This document shows, one piece after another, positions 49,046 to 61,182 of a stretch of DNA of 64,000 bases (the stretch's first letter is position 1; every line of letters begins with the position of its first letter). The stretch is from Brachybacterium endophyticum (GTDB lineage: Bacteria; Actinomycetota; Actinomycetes; Actinomycetales; Dermabacteraceae), in NCBI RefSeq assembly GCF_003130585.1, contig NZ_QFKX01000001.1, forward strand, positions 744,001 through 808,000, given 5' to 3'. Under the pieces are notes generated by a model. It had not been told where the DNA came from, did not search any database, and was given only the letters and a program-made list of their open reading frames with translations. The position numbers were made by a program, and so were the translations under genes.

Positions 49046-49158
49046 GAGCGTGCCTTGTGCGGCACGTCACGTCGGCCATCGGAGGTCGGGACGGGTGCCG
49101 AGGGGGATCTGACGAGCTGCTCCGAAAGTCTCGGGGTGCGCGCAAGAAGGAGAAACAT

Positions 49159-50880
49159 ATGCGATTCACGCGGCGTTCCATGCTCGGCGCGACAGCGCTG
49201 TCGGTGACGGGTGTGGCCCTCGTGGGCTGCAGCAAGGACACGGGTCAGGGCGGTGGGTCGGGAGGCGACTCGGGCAACGACTCCGTCGCCGCCGATGCCC
49301 TGGACATCAACGCCAAGGACCGCGGCGATCTCGGTGAGGGCGGTGTGCTGCGCCTGACGAACAATGCCTTCCCCGCGAACTGGAACAGGTACAGCCTGGA
49401 CGGCAACGAGACGAACACCGCGCAGATGTGCGACGGCGTCCTCTACCCCCTGCTCGTGGTGTCGAACGAGAAGGGGGAGATCTCGGCGAACGAGGCGTGG
49501 GCGAAGCGCATCGAGCTGACCTCCGAGGATCCGCAGGTCATGGAGGTCGAGCTGCAGCCGGACATGAAGTGGTCCGACGGCACCCCGATCGACTACAAGT
49601 CGATCGAGAACGTCTTCACGGTCATGAGCGGGAAGAAGAAGGGGTACAACATCTCCTCCTCCGAGGGGTACAACTTGGTGGAGAAGGTCGAGCAGGGCAG
49701 CTCCGACCTGATCGCGAAGATCTCGTTCAAGTCCACGTACGCGGACTGGATGGGGCTCGCCGGCGTGCTGCCAGATTCTGCGGTGGAGAGCCCGCAGGCC
49801 TTCAACGAGGGCTACGTCAGCGAGCCCAAGGTCACCGCGGGCCCCTTCAAGGTGGGCAAGATCGACACCGCGAACAAGACCGTCCTGCTGGAACGGGACG
49901 ACAACTGGTGGGGCGAGAAGCCCCCGCTGGACCAGGTCCTGTTCACCACGATCGAGGATCCCTCGGCGGCTGCGACCTCCTTCCAGAACGGTCAGCTCGA
50001 TGCGATCGAGCCCTCTGTCCCCGCGGTGTACTCGGTGGTCAAGCCTCTGGTCGGGAAGGGCAACTCGCTGCGGAAGTCGGCGGGTCCGGAGTGGTCCCAC
50101 ATCACGCTCAACGGCTCCAAGGGGCGGCCGCTCGAGGACGTCAAGGTGCGCCAGGCGGTGTTCCGTGCGATCGACCGCCAGGAGGTCTTCCTCTCGGTGA
50201 ACTCGACGATGCCCTACCCGAAGGACTTCCCGCCCCTGGGCAATCACATCCTGATGCCCAACCAGGACGGGTACAAGGACAACTCGGGAGATCTCGGCAA
50301 GCACGACGTCGATGCCGCGAAGAAGCTCCTCGAGGAGGCCGGCTACACGTTCGAGGGCGAGGAGGCGACCAAGGACGGCAAGCAGCTCGAGCTCACCTAC
50401 GTCTACAACGACGGCTCGAAGACCAACGAGGCGGTCGTCCCCGTGGTCGAGGAGGCGCTCAAGGCCGTCGGCATCAAGATGAAGGTGCAGAAGGTGCCGC
50501 CGACGGATCTCTTCTCCAAGTACATCTCCCAGGGGGACTACGACCTCACCCTGTTCGGATACACCGGGGGCGTCCTGCTGTCCGGTAACGACGGTGTCTG
50601 GAAGCAGAAGGGCGAGAGCAACTACGCCAAGGTCGGCAGCAAGGAGATCGACGACCTCGTGGGCAAGGCCTCGGCCGAGATCGACGAGGCCAAGCGCCTG
50701 GACCTGGTGAACGAGCTCGACGCGAAGCTCTGGGAGATCGCCGGGCTGATCCCGCTGTGGCAGTCCTACAGCTTCTGGGTGCAGAACGACGATCTGGCGA
50801 ACTTCGGTGCCCGCGGGTTCAAGGATCTCGACTGGACCCTCGTCGGCTATGTGAAGGGCTCCGACAAGCTCAAGGGCTGA
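49159..50880 (+). CDS. Oligopeptide-binding lipoprotein (family 5 solute-binding protein)
   Basis: This 573-residue binding protein has a Tat-like TRRSML, a hydrophobic core and the lipobox LVGC (Cys24), placing it as a lipoprotein on the cell surface. Family-5 features include DGVLYPLL, MKWSDGTPIDY, KVTAGPFKVGK, DNWWGEKPPLDQV and LIPLWQSYSFWV. It delivers peptides to the permeases at 45163-47161. AAGGAG precedes the ATG by six bases. A Gly/Ser/Asp-rich linker follows the lipobox. It sits last in the cluster and has its own promoter candidate, so it may be made in excess of the membrane parts, as is usual. Confidence 0.95.
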   Translation: MRFTRRSMLGATALSVTGVALVGCSKDTGQGGGSGGDSGNDSVAADALDINAKDRGDLGEGGVLRLTNNAFPANWNRYSLDGNETNTAQMCDGVLYPLLVVSNEKGEISANEAWAKRIELTSEDPQVMEVELQPDMKWSDGTPIDYKSIENVFTVMSGKKKGYNISSSEGYNLVEKVEQGSSDLIAKISFKSTYADWMGLAGVLPDSAVESPQAFNEGYVSEPKVTAGPFKVGKIDTANKTVLLERDDNWWGEKPPLDQVLFTTIEDPSAAATSFQNGQLDAIEPSVPAVYSVVKPLVGKGNSLRKSAGPEWSHITLNGSKGRPLEDVKVRQAVFRAIDRQEVFLSVNSTMPYPKDFPPLGNHILMPNQDGYKDNSGDLGKHDVDAAKKLLEEAGYTFEGEEATKDGKQLELTYVYNDGSKTNEAVVPVVEEALKAVGIKMKVQKVPPTDLFSKYISQGDYDLTLFGYTGGVLLSGNDGVWKQKGESNYAKVGSKEIDDLVGKASAEIDEAKRLDLVNELDAKLWEIAGLIPLWQSYSFWVQNDDLANFGARGFKDLDWTLVGYVKGSDKLKG

Positions 50881-50902
50881 TCCGGCACCTCCTGACCGAC
50901 GC

Positions 50903-50942
50903 TGAGCAGGGTCGTCCCGCAGCCGCGGGGCGACCCTGCTCA
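50903..50942 (+). terminator. Terminator of the oligopeptide importer cluster
   Basis: A perfect 12-bp outer stem (50903-50914 with 50931-50942) continues into six more pairs with one wobble, closed by AGCC. It begins 22 bp past the stop. Confidence 0.9.
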
Positions 50943-50974
50943 ACGTCTGCGCCCGCAGCGTCCGCCCCCACTCG

Positions 50975-50980
50975 TACCCT
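50975..50980 (+). promoter_or_regulatory. -10 element of a probable leaderless metallophosphoesterase mRNA
   Basis: TACCCT is followed by six bases and the ATG at 50987. There is no ribosome-binding site. Confidence 0.45.
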
Positions 50981-50986
50981 GGCACC

Positions 50987-51877
50987 ATGCGCATCCTGCA
51001 GCTGACGGACACCCACCTCTACGGGGACCCCGCCGCCCGCCACTACGACCGCATCGACACCGGCGCCGCTCTGCGCGCCGTCCTCGCCCGGCTCGAGGGC
51101 CTCGAGGGCTTCGACGCCGTGGTCCACACGGGCGACGCCTCGGACGACGGCACCGCCGCGAGCTACCGGCTGCTGCACGAGATCCTCGACCCCTTCGCGG
51201 CCTCCCTCGGTGCGCCGCTCATCGTCACCATGGGCAACCACGACGTCCCTTCTTCCTACGCCGAGGTCGCGGGTCCCGGCGATCACGGCGGGCCGTTCCA
51301 GGACCGGGTCCACGACCTGCCCACGGGCGGGCGCGTAGTCGTCCTCGATTCGAGCGTCCCCCGCGCGGGGTACGGCCATCTCGAGCCCGAGCAGCTCGCC
51401 TGGCTGCGCGAGGTCATGTCCATCCCGGCCGCCGGAGCGGAGGCGGGCGACGGGGGAGCGGGCACCGTGCTCGCGATCCACCACCCGCCGCTCGTCGCCG
51501 CGACCCCGTTGCTGCGCGGCCTCGACCTCGACGGCCTCGACGAGCTCGCCGAGATCCTGCGCGGTAGCGACGTGCGGGCGGTCCTCTCCGGCCACTACCA
51601 CCACGTGATGCGCGGCAGCATCGGCAGCGTCCCCGTGCTCGTCGGCCCCGGGATCACCAACATCGTCGACCCCCTCGCCGTCGGCGGCACGGAGCGCGCC
51701 GACGCCCGCTCGGGCGCCCAGATCGTCGAGATCGACGAGGGGTCCGGCGCCGACTCCGTCCGGGCCTGGAGCACCGAGTGGACCAGCGCCGGCGACGATG
51801 CCGCGGACCCCCATCTGCCGGTCTACGAATTCGGCCCCGAGCGGGTCGCGGGCATCCTCGCGGCAGCCGGACGCTGA
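50987..51877 (+). CDS. Calcineurin-like metallophosphoesterase (CpdA-like)
   Basis: This 296-residue cytosolic enzyme has all five metal-binding blocks: DTH (Asp8, His10), HTGD (Asp50), GNHD (Asn84, His85), a His in AIHHPPL and GHYHH. This set is characteristic of class III cyclic-nucleotide phosphodiesterases such as CpdA (3',5'-cAMP), although other phosphoesters are possible. It has a promoter of its own immediately upstream and lies before the groES operon on the same strand. The start is fixed by the leaderless geometry and by MRILQLTDTH, the standard opening. Confidence 0.9.
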   Translation: MRILQLTDTHLYGDPAARHYDRIDTGAALRAVLARLEGLEGFDAVVHTGDASDDGTAASYRLLHEILDPFAASLGAPLIVTMGNHDVPSSYAEVAGPGDHGGPFQDRVHDLPTGGRVVVLDSSVPRAGYGHLEPEQLAWLREVMSIPAAGAEAGDGGAGTVLAIHHPPLVAATPLLRGLDLDGLDELAEILRGSDVRAVLSGHYHHVMRGSIGSVPVLVGPGITNIVDPLAVGGTERADARSGAQIVEIDEGSGADSVRAWSTEWTSAGDDAADPHLPVYEFGPERVAGILAAAGR

Positions 51878-51926
51878 GGCGTCTCCGCCCTGGGTGAACG
51901 GGCCGTCCCCAGGGTTAGCACTCGTG

Positions 51927-53999
<2,073 letters not shown>

Positions 54000-54016
54000 C
54001 CCTCCCCGCCCCTGCG

Positions 54017-54050
54017 CGACGCCCCGTCGGTTCGATCCGGCGGGGCGTCG
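54017..54050 (+). terminator. Terminator after groEL
   Basis: A 14-bp stem with one wobble (54017-54030 with 54037-54050) around the loop TTCGAT, starting 17 bp past the stop. Confidence 0.9.
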
Positions 54051-54174
54051 TGCGTTCCTGGGCACGGCGTGCTCCCAGAAAAGGGGGTGGCGGACCGTAG
54101 AATCGGACATCATCAGCACGAGCCGTCACCAGGCGTGATCAGCACGCATCGTGACCCGGACCGGAGGGAGTGCC

Positions 54175-54897
54175 GTGGACGTCGACCGCCCGGACGCGGC
54201 CTCGCCGCGGGACGAGAGCACGACCCCACGCGCCCCCGAGGCAGTGCCCGAACGGGTCTACGGTCCCGCCGCCAGCGGAGTCATCGGCACGCTCATCACC
54301 GCGGTGCTGTGCGCCGGGGTGCTCGAGTTCCTCGTGATCACCAGCTTCCTCGGTCAGCACCTGTGGGCCGATCCTCGGCTCGGCCGGGACTTCATCGTCA
54401 CCCTCCCTCTGCTGATCTGGTTCCTGGTGCTGGTCGCGACGCTCGCCTGGGCGCTGCGGACCCTCACGATCTGGCTGCAAGTCGACGAGCACGGCTTCCG
54501 ACTGCGCGGCCTGTGCCGGCGCACCCGCGCCGCCGACTGGACGGACGTCGGCCGCGTCGTCGCGATCCGCGACATCCGCCGGCCCGGCACGGCCGCCGAG
54601 CTCCTGGACTCCGGCTCCATGTTCGACGCCCTCGAGCTCCTGCGGGAGGACGGCACGCGCCTGGCCGTGGTCTCCGGACGAGTGTTCGGCCCCCGCGCCC
54701 AGCTCGAGACGCTCCGCCGGGCACGCGGCGCGGACGTCCCCATCGAGCAGATCGAGACGGTCACGGTCGAGGAGCTGCGTCGCACGCACCGTGACTGGGT
54801 CTCGCCGGCCGAGGTCCACCCGAACCTGGTGCTCGCCGGCCCGGTGCTCTTCTACCTCGCCCACAACGCGCTGACCTTCGCGATCTGGGGCCTGTGA
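54175..54897 (+). CDS. Two-helix membrane protein with PH-like domain
   Basis: This 240-residue protein has a polar N-terminus, transmembrane helices at about 35-55 and 68-92, then a beta-rich cytoplasmic domain (LTIWLQVDEHGFRLRGLCRRTRAADWTDVGRVVAI and LELLREDGTRLAVVSGRVF) with the look of a bacterial pleckstrin-homology domain. A last hydrophobic stretch closes the chain (LVLAGPVLFYLAHNALTFAIWGL). GGAGGGAG precedes the GTG at 54175; an upstream GTG at 54151 lacks one. Its stop overlaps the pseudouridine synthase start (TGATG). The function is unknown. Confidence 0.7.
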   Translation: MDVDRPDAASPRDESTTPRAPEAVPERVYGPAASGVIGTLITAVLCAGVLEFLVITSFLGQHLWADPRLGRDFIVTLPLLIWFLVLVATLAWALRTLTIWLQVDEHGFRLRGLCRRTRAADWTDVGRVVAIRDIRRPGTAAELLDSGSMFDALELLREDGTRLAVVSGRVFGPRAQLETLRRARGADVPIEQIETVTVEELRRTHRDWVSPAEVHPNLVLAGPVLFYLAHNALTFAIWGL

Positions 54898-55844
54898 TGG
54901 GCCGCGCCGCGCGGCGCCGGGAACGACGGGCCGCCCCGCCCCTGGCCCAGCGGGGCGGACTGGACCCGATCCGCTGGCGGATCGGCCCCGAGAGCGCCCT
55001 CGCCGGCACGCGCGCGCTCGAAGCCCTCGCCGGGCGCTACCCGGCCCTCCTGGACCCCGCGGCGACCACGCTCGAGGAGCGCTTCGCCGCGGGGGACGTG
55101 GTCCGACCGGACGGCGCCCCCTGGCGGGCGGAGGATCCCGTCGTGCCCGGTGACGAGCTGTGCTTCCACCGGGAGCTGCAGGACGAGGAGGTCGCCGGCG
55201 AGGACCCGCCGATCCTCCTGAGGGATGCCCATCTGCTCGTCATCGACAAGCCGCACGAGATGGCGACCATGCCGCGCGGGGTGCACGTGCTCTCCAGCGC
55301 ACTGGTGCGACTGCGCCGCTCGACGGGCCTGGAGGACCTCACCCCGCTGCACCGCCTGGACCGCCGCACGGCGGGCGTCCTCGCCTTCGGGGTCGTGCCC
55401 GCAGAACGCTCGGCCTATCACGGCCTCTTCGCCCGCGGAGAGGTGGCCAAGACCTATCTGGCGAGGGTGGAGCTGAACGCCGGCACAGGGATCCCGCACA
55501 GTCCGGGGGAGCGCTTCACGATGCACGACCGCCTGGAGAAGACCCGCGGGGACCTGCGCACCCGCGCCGTGCCGGGCGAGCCGAACGCGCTCACCGAGGG
55601 CGAGGTCCTCGAGGTCGACGCGCAGGGGGAGAGGGCCGTCGTGCGCCTGCGCCCGCGCACCGGCCGCACACACCAGCTGCGCGCCCAGCTGTCCCTGCGC
55701 TCGGCCCCCATCGTGGGGGACGAGCTCTACTCGCCGGCCGCTCCCGGCGAGGCAGCGCTGGCCCTGCTCGCCCAGGAGCTCGCCTTCACGGACCCCGTCA
55801 CCGGGACGCAGCGCTCCTTCCGCAGCGATCGGGCGCTGCCGTGA
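54897..55844 (+). CDS. RluA-family RNA pseudouridine synthase
   Basis: This 315-residue enzyme isomerises uridine to pseudouridine in rRNA or tRNA. The catalytic motif is HRLDRRTAG with Asp155. Other marks are LLVIDKPHEMATMP, AKTYLARVE, RLRPRTGRTHQLRAQL and PIVGDELY. There is no clear S4 domain; the first 95 residues are partly unrelated. The RNA target cannot be told from sequence. It overlaps the genes on both sides (TGATG and GTGA) in a three-gene operon with two membrane proteins. Confidence 0.93.
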   Translation: MGRAARRRERRAAPPLAQRGGLDPIRWRIGPESALAGTRALEALAGRYPALLDPAATTLEERFAAGDVVRPDGAPWRAEDPVVPGDELCFHRELQDEEVAGEDPPILLRDAHLLVIDKPHEMATMPRGVHVLSSALVRLRRSTGLEDLTPLHRLDRRTAGVLAFGVVPAERSAYHGLFARGEVAKTYLARVELNAGTGIPHSPGERFTMHDRLEKTRGDLRTRAVPGEPNALTEGEVLEVDAQGERAVVRLRPRTGRTHQLRAQLSLRSAPIVGDELYSPAAPGEAALALLAQELAFTDPVTGTQRSFRSDRALP

Positions 55845-56602
55845 GCGCACCCGCTCCGCGCCGCACCCGCCGCCACGGCCGACAGGTCGTCGGCCCCACC
55901 CTGCGTGCCCGCTACCTGCCCGGGGCCCTGATCGGCGTCCCGCTGCTGGCGCTCCTGCTGGGCACCTTCCCCGCGGCGGGCATCGAGCAGTGGCGAGCAG
56001 TGCGCCTGCGCGCGGGCCACGACGGCCCGCTGCTGCGCGTCCTCGAACCAGGCCTCGTGCAGTTCCTACTCGGTGCCCTGCTGGTGTGGGCGCTCGTCGC
56101 GCTGTGGGCCCTGGTGCCGTTGCTGATCACCCACCGCACGGTCCACCTGGACCCCGACGTCGCGACGCTGCATCGCATCCGGCGCCTGCGCATCGTCGAG
56201 TCCCGACCTCTGCACGAGGTGGTGCGCGTGGAGGCGGACGCCGAACGCGGAGGGATCGGCGTCATCACCTTCGCGGACGGCGCCGAGTGGGTCGTGCCCG
56301 AGAGCGGCTGGGACACGGCCTCCTTCGACGGCTTCCGCGCCCTCCAGGTCCTTGCCCAGCTCCCCGTGCAGCCGCCGCGCGGGGAGGTGATCGCCGCGCA
56401 CCGGCGTGCTCACCGCATCGGCCGGGACAGGGAGTCCGCCGAGCGGATCGGCATGCCCTGGCAGCGCGCCTACGACGACGACCCGTCGGCCTTCCTCGCC
56501 GAGTTCGACCGGCGCCGACGCGTGCTCGGCGGCAAGGAGCCCCCGCGTCCCGGGGACCTCGTGCGCGAGGGGCGAGCGCGAGGGCGCGGACGGGACGCCT
56601 GA
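55841..56602 (+). CDS. Two-helix membrane protein with PH-like domain
   Basis: This 253-residue protein has a basic N-terminus, hydrophobic segments at about 23-45 and 67-93, then a beta-rich domain (HRTVHLDPDVATLHRIRRLRIVESRPLHEVVRVEADAE, ITFADGAEWVVP), and a basic C-terminal tail. The layout parallels the gene at 54175-54897 (two helices, then a PH-like fold), although sequence identity looks low. The GTG start overlaps the synthase stop (GTGA), so translation is coupled. No function can be assigned. Confidence 0.65.
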   Translation: MSAPAPRRTRRHGRQVVGPTLRARYLPGALIGVPLLALLLGTFPAAGIEQWRAVRLRAGHDGPLLRVLEPGLVQFLLGALLVWALVALWALVPLLITHRTVHLDPDVATLHRIRRLRIVESRPLHEVVRVEADAERGGIGVITFADGAEWVVPESGWDTASFDGFRALQVLAQLPVQPPRGEVIAAHRRAHRIGRDRESAERIGMPWQRAYDDDPSAFLAEFDRRRRVLGGKEPPRPGDLVREGRARGRGRDA

Positions 56603-56696
56603 GAGGCCCAGCCGGGCCGCGAGCGGTGCCCGGCGATCCGCCCCGGGGTGGCCGGTCCCACGTCCCACGCCCTGCCGGAGCCCCCTGGCCGCCGAG

Positions 56697-58208
<1,512 letters not shown>

Positions 58209-58224
58209 CGGGTCGGGTGGGCTG

Positions 58225-58650
58225 CTACTCGGCCCGGGCCGCGGGGTCCGCGTCGCCGGAGTGCTCGTAGCCGATCAGCCACAGCACCCCGAAGCGGTCG
58301 CGGACCTGCCCGTCGGAGGCGCCCCAGGGGCGACGCTGCAGATCGTCGACGACCTCCCCCTCGGCCGCGAGGTGCGCGAACCAGGTGCGCAGCGTGGTCG
58401 GGTCCGCGGTGCCCAGCAGGGCGAACATCAGCCCCTCCAGCCGCAGCGGCCGCTCGTTCGCCGAGTCCGAGGCGTACAGCTGGACGGGGCCGTCCAGCTG
58501 GGCGTGCGCGACGGCATCGGCGGGCAGGTCCTCGCGCTCCATCTCGGCGGCCGTGGAGACGCTGAGCTCGCCCCCGAAGACCTCTCGGTAGAACTCGAGG
58601 GCCTCCCGGGCGGTGCCGGGGAAGAACAGGTACGGGGTCGGTGCGCTCAT
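58225..58650 (-). CDS. VOC-superfamily (PhnB/glyoxalase-like) protein
   Basis: This 141-residue protein has the PhnB-like opening PYLFFPGTAREALEFYREVFGGEL and the closing pattern DRFGVLWLIGYE. VOC proteins bind divalent metals and include glyoxalases, dioxygenases and antibiotic-resistance proteins. The usual ligands (His, Glu) are only partly evident, so no reaction is assigned. It sits convergently with guaB, 16 bp apart, and divergently from the exonuclease. Confidence 0.85.
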   Translation of the reverse strand: MSAPTPYLFFPGTAREALEFYREVFGGELSVSTAAEMEREDLPADAVAHAQLDGPVQLYASDSANERPLRLEGLMFALLGTADPTTLRTWFAHLAAEGEVVDDLQRRPWGASDGQVRDRFGVLWLIGYEHSGDADPAARAE

Positions 58651-58731
58651 GCGCCCCGACCCTACTCCGCACGCCTGTCAGGGCGTCCACGGACCGTGTC
58701 CGGCGTGCACTCGTCCGTCCGCCCGCCCGCA

Positions 58732-58737
58732 TAGGGT
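58732..58737 (+). promoter_or_regulatory. -10 element of a probable leaderless exonuclease mRNA
   Basis: TAGGGT is followed by seven bases and the ATG at 58745. Confidence 0.45.
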
Positions 58738-58744
58738 GGACGCC

Positions 58745-59452
58745 ATGACCACCGCCTGGATCGACGCCCCGCTGCTGGGCTTCGACACCGAGACCACCGG
58801 CACCGACGTCGCCCGTGACCGCATCGTCACCGCGGCCCTCGTGCACTCCACGGGAGCGGGGCGCGAGAACGAGACCATCGCGACCTGGCTGATCGACCCC
58901 GAGATGGAGATCCCCGAGCCTGCCCGCAAGGTCCACGGCATCTCCACCGAGCACGCCCGGGAGCACGGCATGTCCGCCGCCGCGGCGCTCGAGGAGGTCG
59001 CCGCGATGCTCGCCCAGGCCCTCGCCGCGGACGTCCCGATCGTCGCCTTCAACGGCAGCTTCGACCTGCAGATCCTCGAGAACGAACTGCGCCGCCTGGG
59101 CCTGCCCACCCTCGCCGACCGGCTCGGTCACGACATCGCGCCGATGCTCGACCCGCTCGTGATCGACCGCGGCGTGGATCGCTTCCGCAAGGGCAAGCGC
59201 ACGCTCAGCGCCCTCATGGAGCACTACTCGATCGTGACCGACGGGCGGCTCCACACGGCCGACGTCGACGTCTCGGGCACGATCGACGTGCTGCGCGCCC
59301 AGGTCGTGGCCTTCCCGCAGCTGCGCGCGTCGGTCCTCGCAGACCTCCATCAGCAGCAGATCACGTGGCATCGCGACTGGGCGCAGAACTTCAACGACTT
59401 CCTGCAGAAGAAGGGCAAGACGCCCGACGTGCCGCTGACCTGGCCGCTGTGA
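58745..59452 (+). CDS. DnaQ-family 3'-5' exonuclease (epsilon-like)
   Basis: This 235-residue DEDDh exonuclease has Exo I FDTETTG (Asp14, Glu16), Exo II AFNGSFDLQIL, and Exo III with the His/Asp pair in LHTADVDV. It probably trims or proofreads DNA; free-standing DnaQ-like nucleases are common in actinobacteria and need not be the replicative epsilon subunit. It lies just before guaB3 (22 bp) but each has its own -10-like element. Confidence 0.93.
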   Translation: MTTAWIDAPLLGFDTETTGTDVARDRIVTAALVHSTGAGRENETIATWLIDPEMEIPEPARKVHGISTEHAREHGMSAAAALEEVAAMLAQALAADVPIVAFNGSFDLQILENELRRLGLPTLADRLGHDIAPMLDPLVIDRGVDRFRKGKRTLSALMEHYSIVTDGRLHTADVDVSGTIDVLRAQVVAFPQLRASVLADLHQQQITWHRDWAQNFNDFLQKKGKTPDVPLTWPL

Positions 59453-59462
59453 GAGTCGCGGG

Positions 59463-59468
59463 TAGACT
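59463..59468 (+). promoter_or_regulatory. -10 element of a probable leaderless guaB3 mRNA
   Basis: TAGACT is followed by six bases and the GTG at 59475, which is followed directly by an ATG. Confidence 0.45.
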
Positions 59469-59474
59469 GCCACG

Positions 59475-60587
59475 GTGATGAGCGAGATCGAGATCGGCCG
59501 GAACAAGCGCGGACGCCGCGGCTACAGCTTCGACGACGTCGCCGTCGTCCCCTCCCGGCGCACACGCGACCCCGAGGACGTCTCCACCGCCTGGCAGGTG
59601 GACGCCTACCACTTCGAGCTCCCGATCTTCTCGGCGCCGATGGACTCGGTGGTCTCCCCGCAGACCGCGATCGCCCTGGGCCGCGCGGGCGGGCTCGGCG
59701 TGCTGGACCTCGAGGGTCTGTGGACCCGTTACGAGGACCCGACGCCGCAGCTGGAGCGGATCACCGCCGCCAGCGAGGCCGAGGTGACCGACGTGCTGCG
59801 CGAGGTCTACGAGCAGCCCATCGACCCCGAGCTGATCACCGAGCGCATCCGCGAGCTGCGCGAGGCCGGGGTGACGGCCGCCGGCGCGCTCTCCCCGCAG
59901 CGCACGCAGGAGCACTGGCGCACCGTGGTGGACGCGGGCGTCGACCTGTTCTTCATCCGCGGCACCACCGTCTCCGCCGAGCACGTCTCCTCCGGGCGGG
60001 AGCCGCTGAACCTCAAGCGCTTCATCTACGAGCTCGACGTGCCCGTCATCGTGGGCGGCTGCGCGACCTACACGGCCGCCCTCCACCTCATGCGCACGGG
60101 TGCCGCCGGCGTCCTCGTCGGCTTCGGCGGCGGCGCCTCCCACACCACGCGCGAGACCCTGGGGATCCAGCTCCCGCTCGCCAGCGCGGTGGCCGACGTC
60201 GCCGCCGCCCGCCGCGACTACATGGACGAGTCCGGCGGCCGCTACGTGCACGTCATCGCCGACGGCGGCCTGGGCCGCAGCGGCGACCTCGTCAAGGCGA
60301 TCGCCTGCGGGGCCGACGGCCTGATGGTGGGCGCCGCCCTCGCCCGCGCGGAGGAGGCCCCCGGCCGCGGGTACCACTGGGGCAGCGAGGCGCACCACCC
60401 GACGCTGCCGCGCGGCCACCGCGTGGAGGTCGGCACCGTCGCACCGCTGGAGCAGATCCTCTTCGGCCCCGGCCTGAACGCCGAGGGCACCACCAACCTG
60501 GTGGGCGCCCTGCGCCATGCGATGGCGACCACCGGGTACACGGAGCTCAAGGAGTTCCAGCGCATCGAGGTCGTCACCACCAGCTGA
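59475..60587 (+). CDS. GuaB3-family IMP dehydrogenase-related protein
   Basis: This 370-residue protein belongs to the GuaB3 clade: RRGYSFDDVAVVPSRRTRDPEDV, IFSAPMDSVVSPQTAIALGRAGGLGVLDLEGLWTRYEDP and the end HAMATTGYTELKEFQ. It lacks CBS domains. In place of the catalytic-cysteine loop GxGSxCTTR it has GGGASHTTR, with His223 where the cysteine should be. It is therefore not an ordinary IMP dehydrogenase. Actinobacterial GuaB3 proteins are known for lacking clear activity, and cyanobacterial relatives have been described as GMP reductases. GTG 59475 or ATG 59478 may start translation. Confidence 0.93.
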   Translation: MMSEIEIGRNKRGRRGYSFDDVAVVPSRRTRDPEDVSTAWQVDAYHFELPIFSAPMDSVVSPQTAIALGRAGGLGVLDLEGLWTRYEDPTPQLERITAASEAEVTDVLREVYEQPIDPELITERIRELREAGVTAAGALSPQRTQEHWRTVVDAGVDLFFIRGTTVSAEHVSSGREPLNLKRFIYELDVPVIVGGCATYTAALHLMRTGAAGVLVGFGGGASHTTRETLGIQLPLASAVADVAAARRDYMDESGGRYVHVIADGGLGRSGDLVKAIACGADGLMVGAALARAEEAPGRGYHWGSEAHHPTLPRGHRVEVGTVAPLEQILFGPGLNAEGTTNLVGALRHAMATTGYTELKEFQRIEVVTTS

Positions 60588-60600
60588 GCGAGGTGCCGGC

Positions 60601-61170
60601 ATGGAGCACACGACGACGCTCACCCGCGGCGGGATCACGCTGCGCCCGCTGAGCACCGAGGACGCCCCCGCGTTCCGCGCCCTCGCGGACGCCGGGAGCT
60701 GGGCCGGCATGTCCGACCCGCTGCCGGCGGACGACGCCGCCATGGCCTCGCACCTGTCGGGTCTGATCGAGCGCCCGGACGCACTGTGCTTCGCCGTGGA
60801 GAAGGACGGGCGGCTGGTCGGCCGCACCACCTACTACGACCTGGTGCCGCGACTGCGCGTCGAGATCGGCAACACCCTGTACGCCCGTGAGGCCTGGGGG
60901 AGCGAGGTCAACCCGACCTGCAAGCTGCTGCTGCTCGAGCACGCCTTCGCCGCCGACGGCCTGGGCGTGGGCCGCGTCGCCCTGCGCTGCGACCACCGCA
61001 ACACCCGCTCGCACCGGGCGATCGCCCGGCTCGGCGCCCGCTTCGAGGGCACCCTGCGCGCGTTCCGGCCCGCGGCCGACGGCACGATCGCCGACGTCGA
61101 CTACTTCTCGGTGCTCGCGGGCGAGTGGCCCGCGGTGCGCGAGGGCCTGGAGGCACGGCTCGCCCGCTGA
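60601..61170 (+). CDS. GNAT-family N-acetyltransferase (RimJ/RimL-like)
   Basis: This 189-residue acetyl-CoA-dependent acetyltransferase has the RimJ/L pattern: ITLRPLSTEDAPAFRALA at the start, LVGRTTYYDL, LYAREAWGSEVNPTCKLLLLEHAFAADGLGVGRVALRCDHRNTRSHRAIARLGARFEGTLR, and the C-terminal DVDYFSVLAGEWPAV. Such proteins modify the alpha-amino group of ribosomal proteins or small amines. GAGGT lies seven bases before the ATG at 60601. It follows guaB3 by 13 bp and converges on ackA with 12 bp between stops. Confidence 0.9.
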   Translation: MEHTTTLTRGGITLRPLSTEDAPAFRALADAGSWAGMSDPLPADDAAMASHLSGLIERPDALCFAVEKDGRLVGRTTYYDLVPRLRVEIGNTLYAREAWGSEVNPTCKLLLLEHAFAADGLGVGRVALRCDHRNTRSHRAIARLGARFEGTLRAFRPAADGTIADVDYFSVLAGEWPAVREGLEARLAR

Positions 61171-61182
61171 GGCGGCGTGGCC

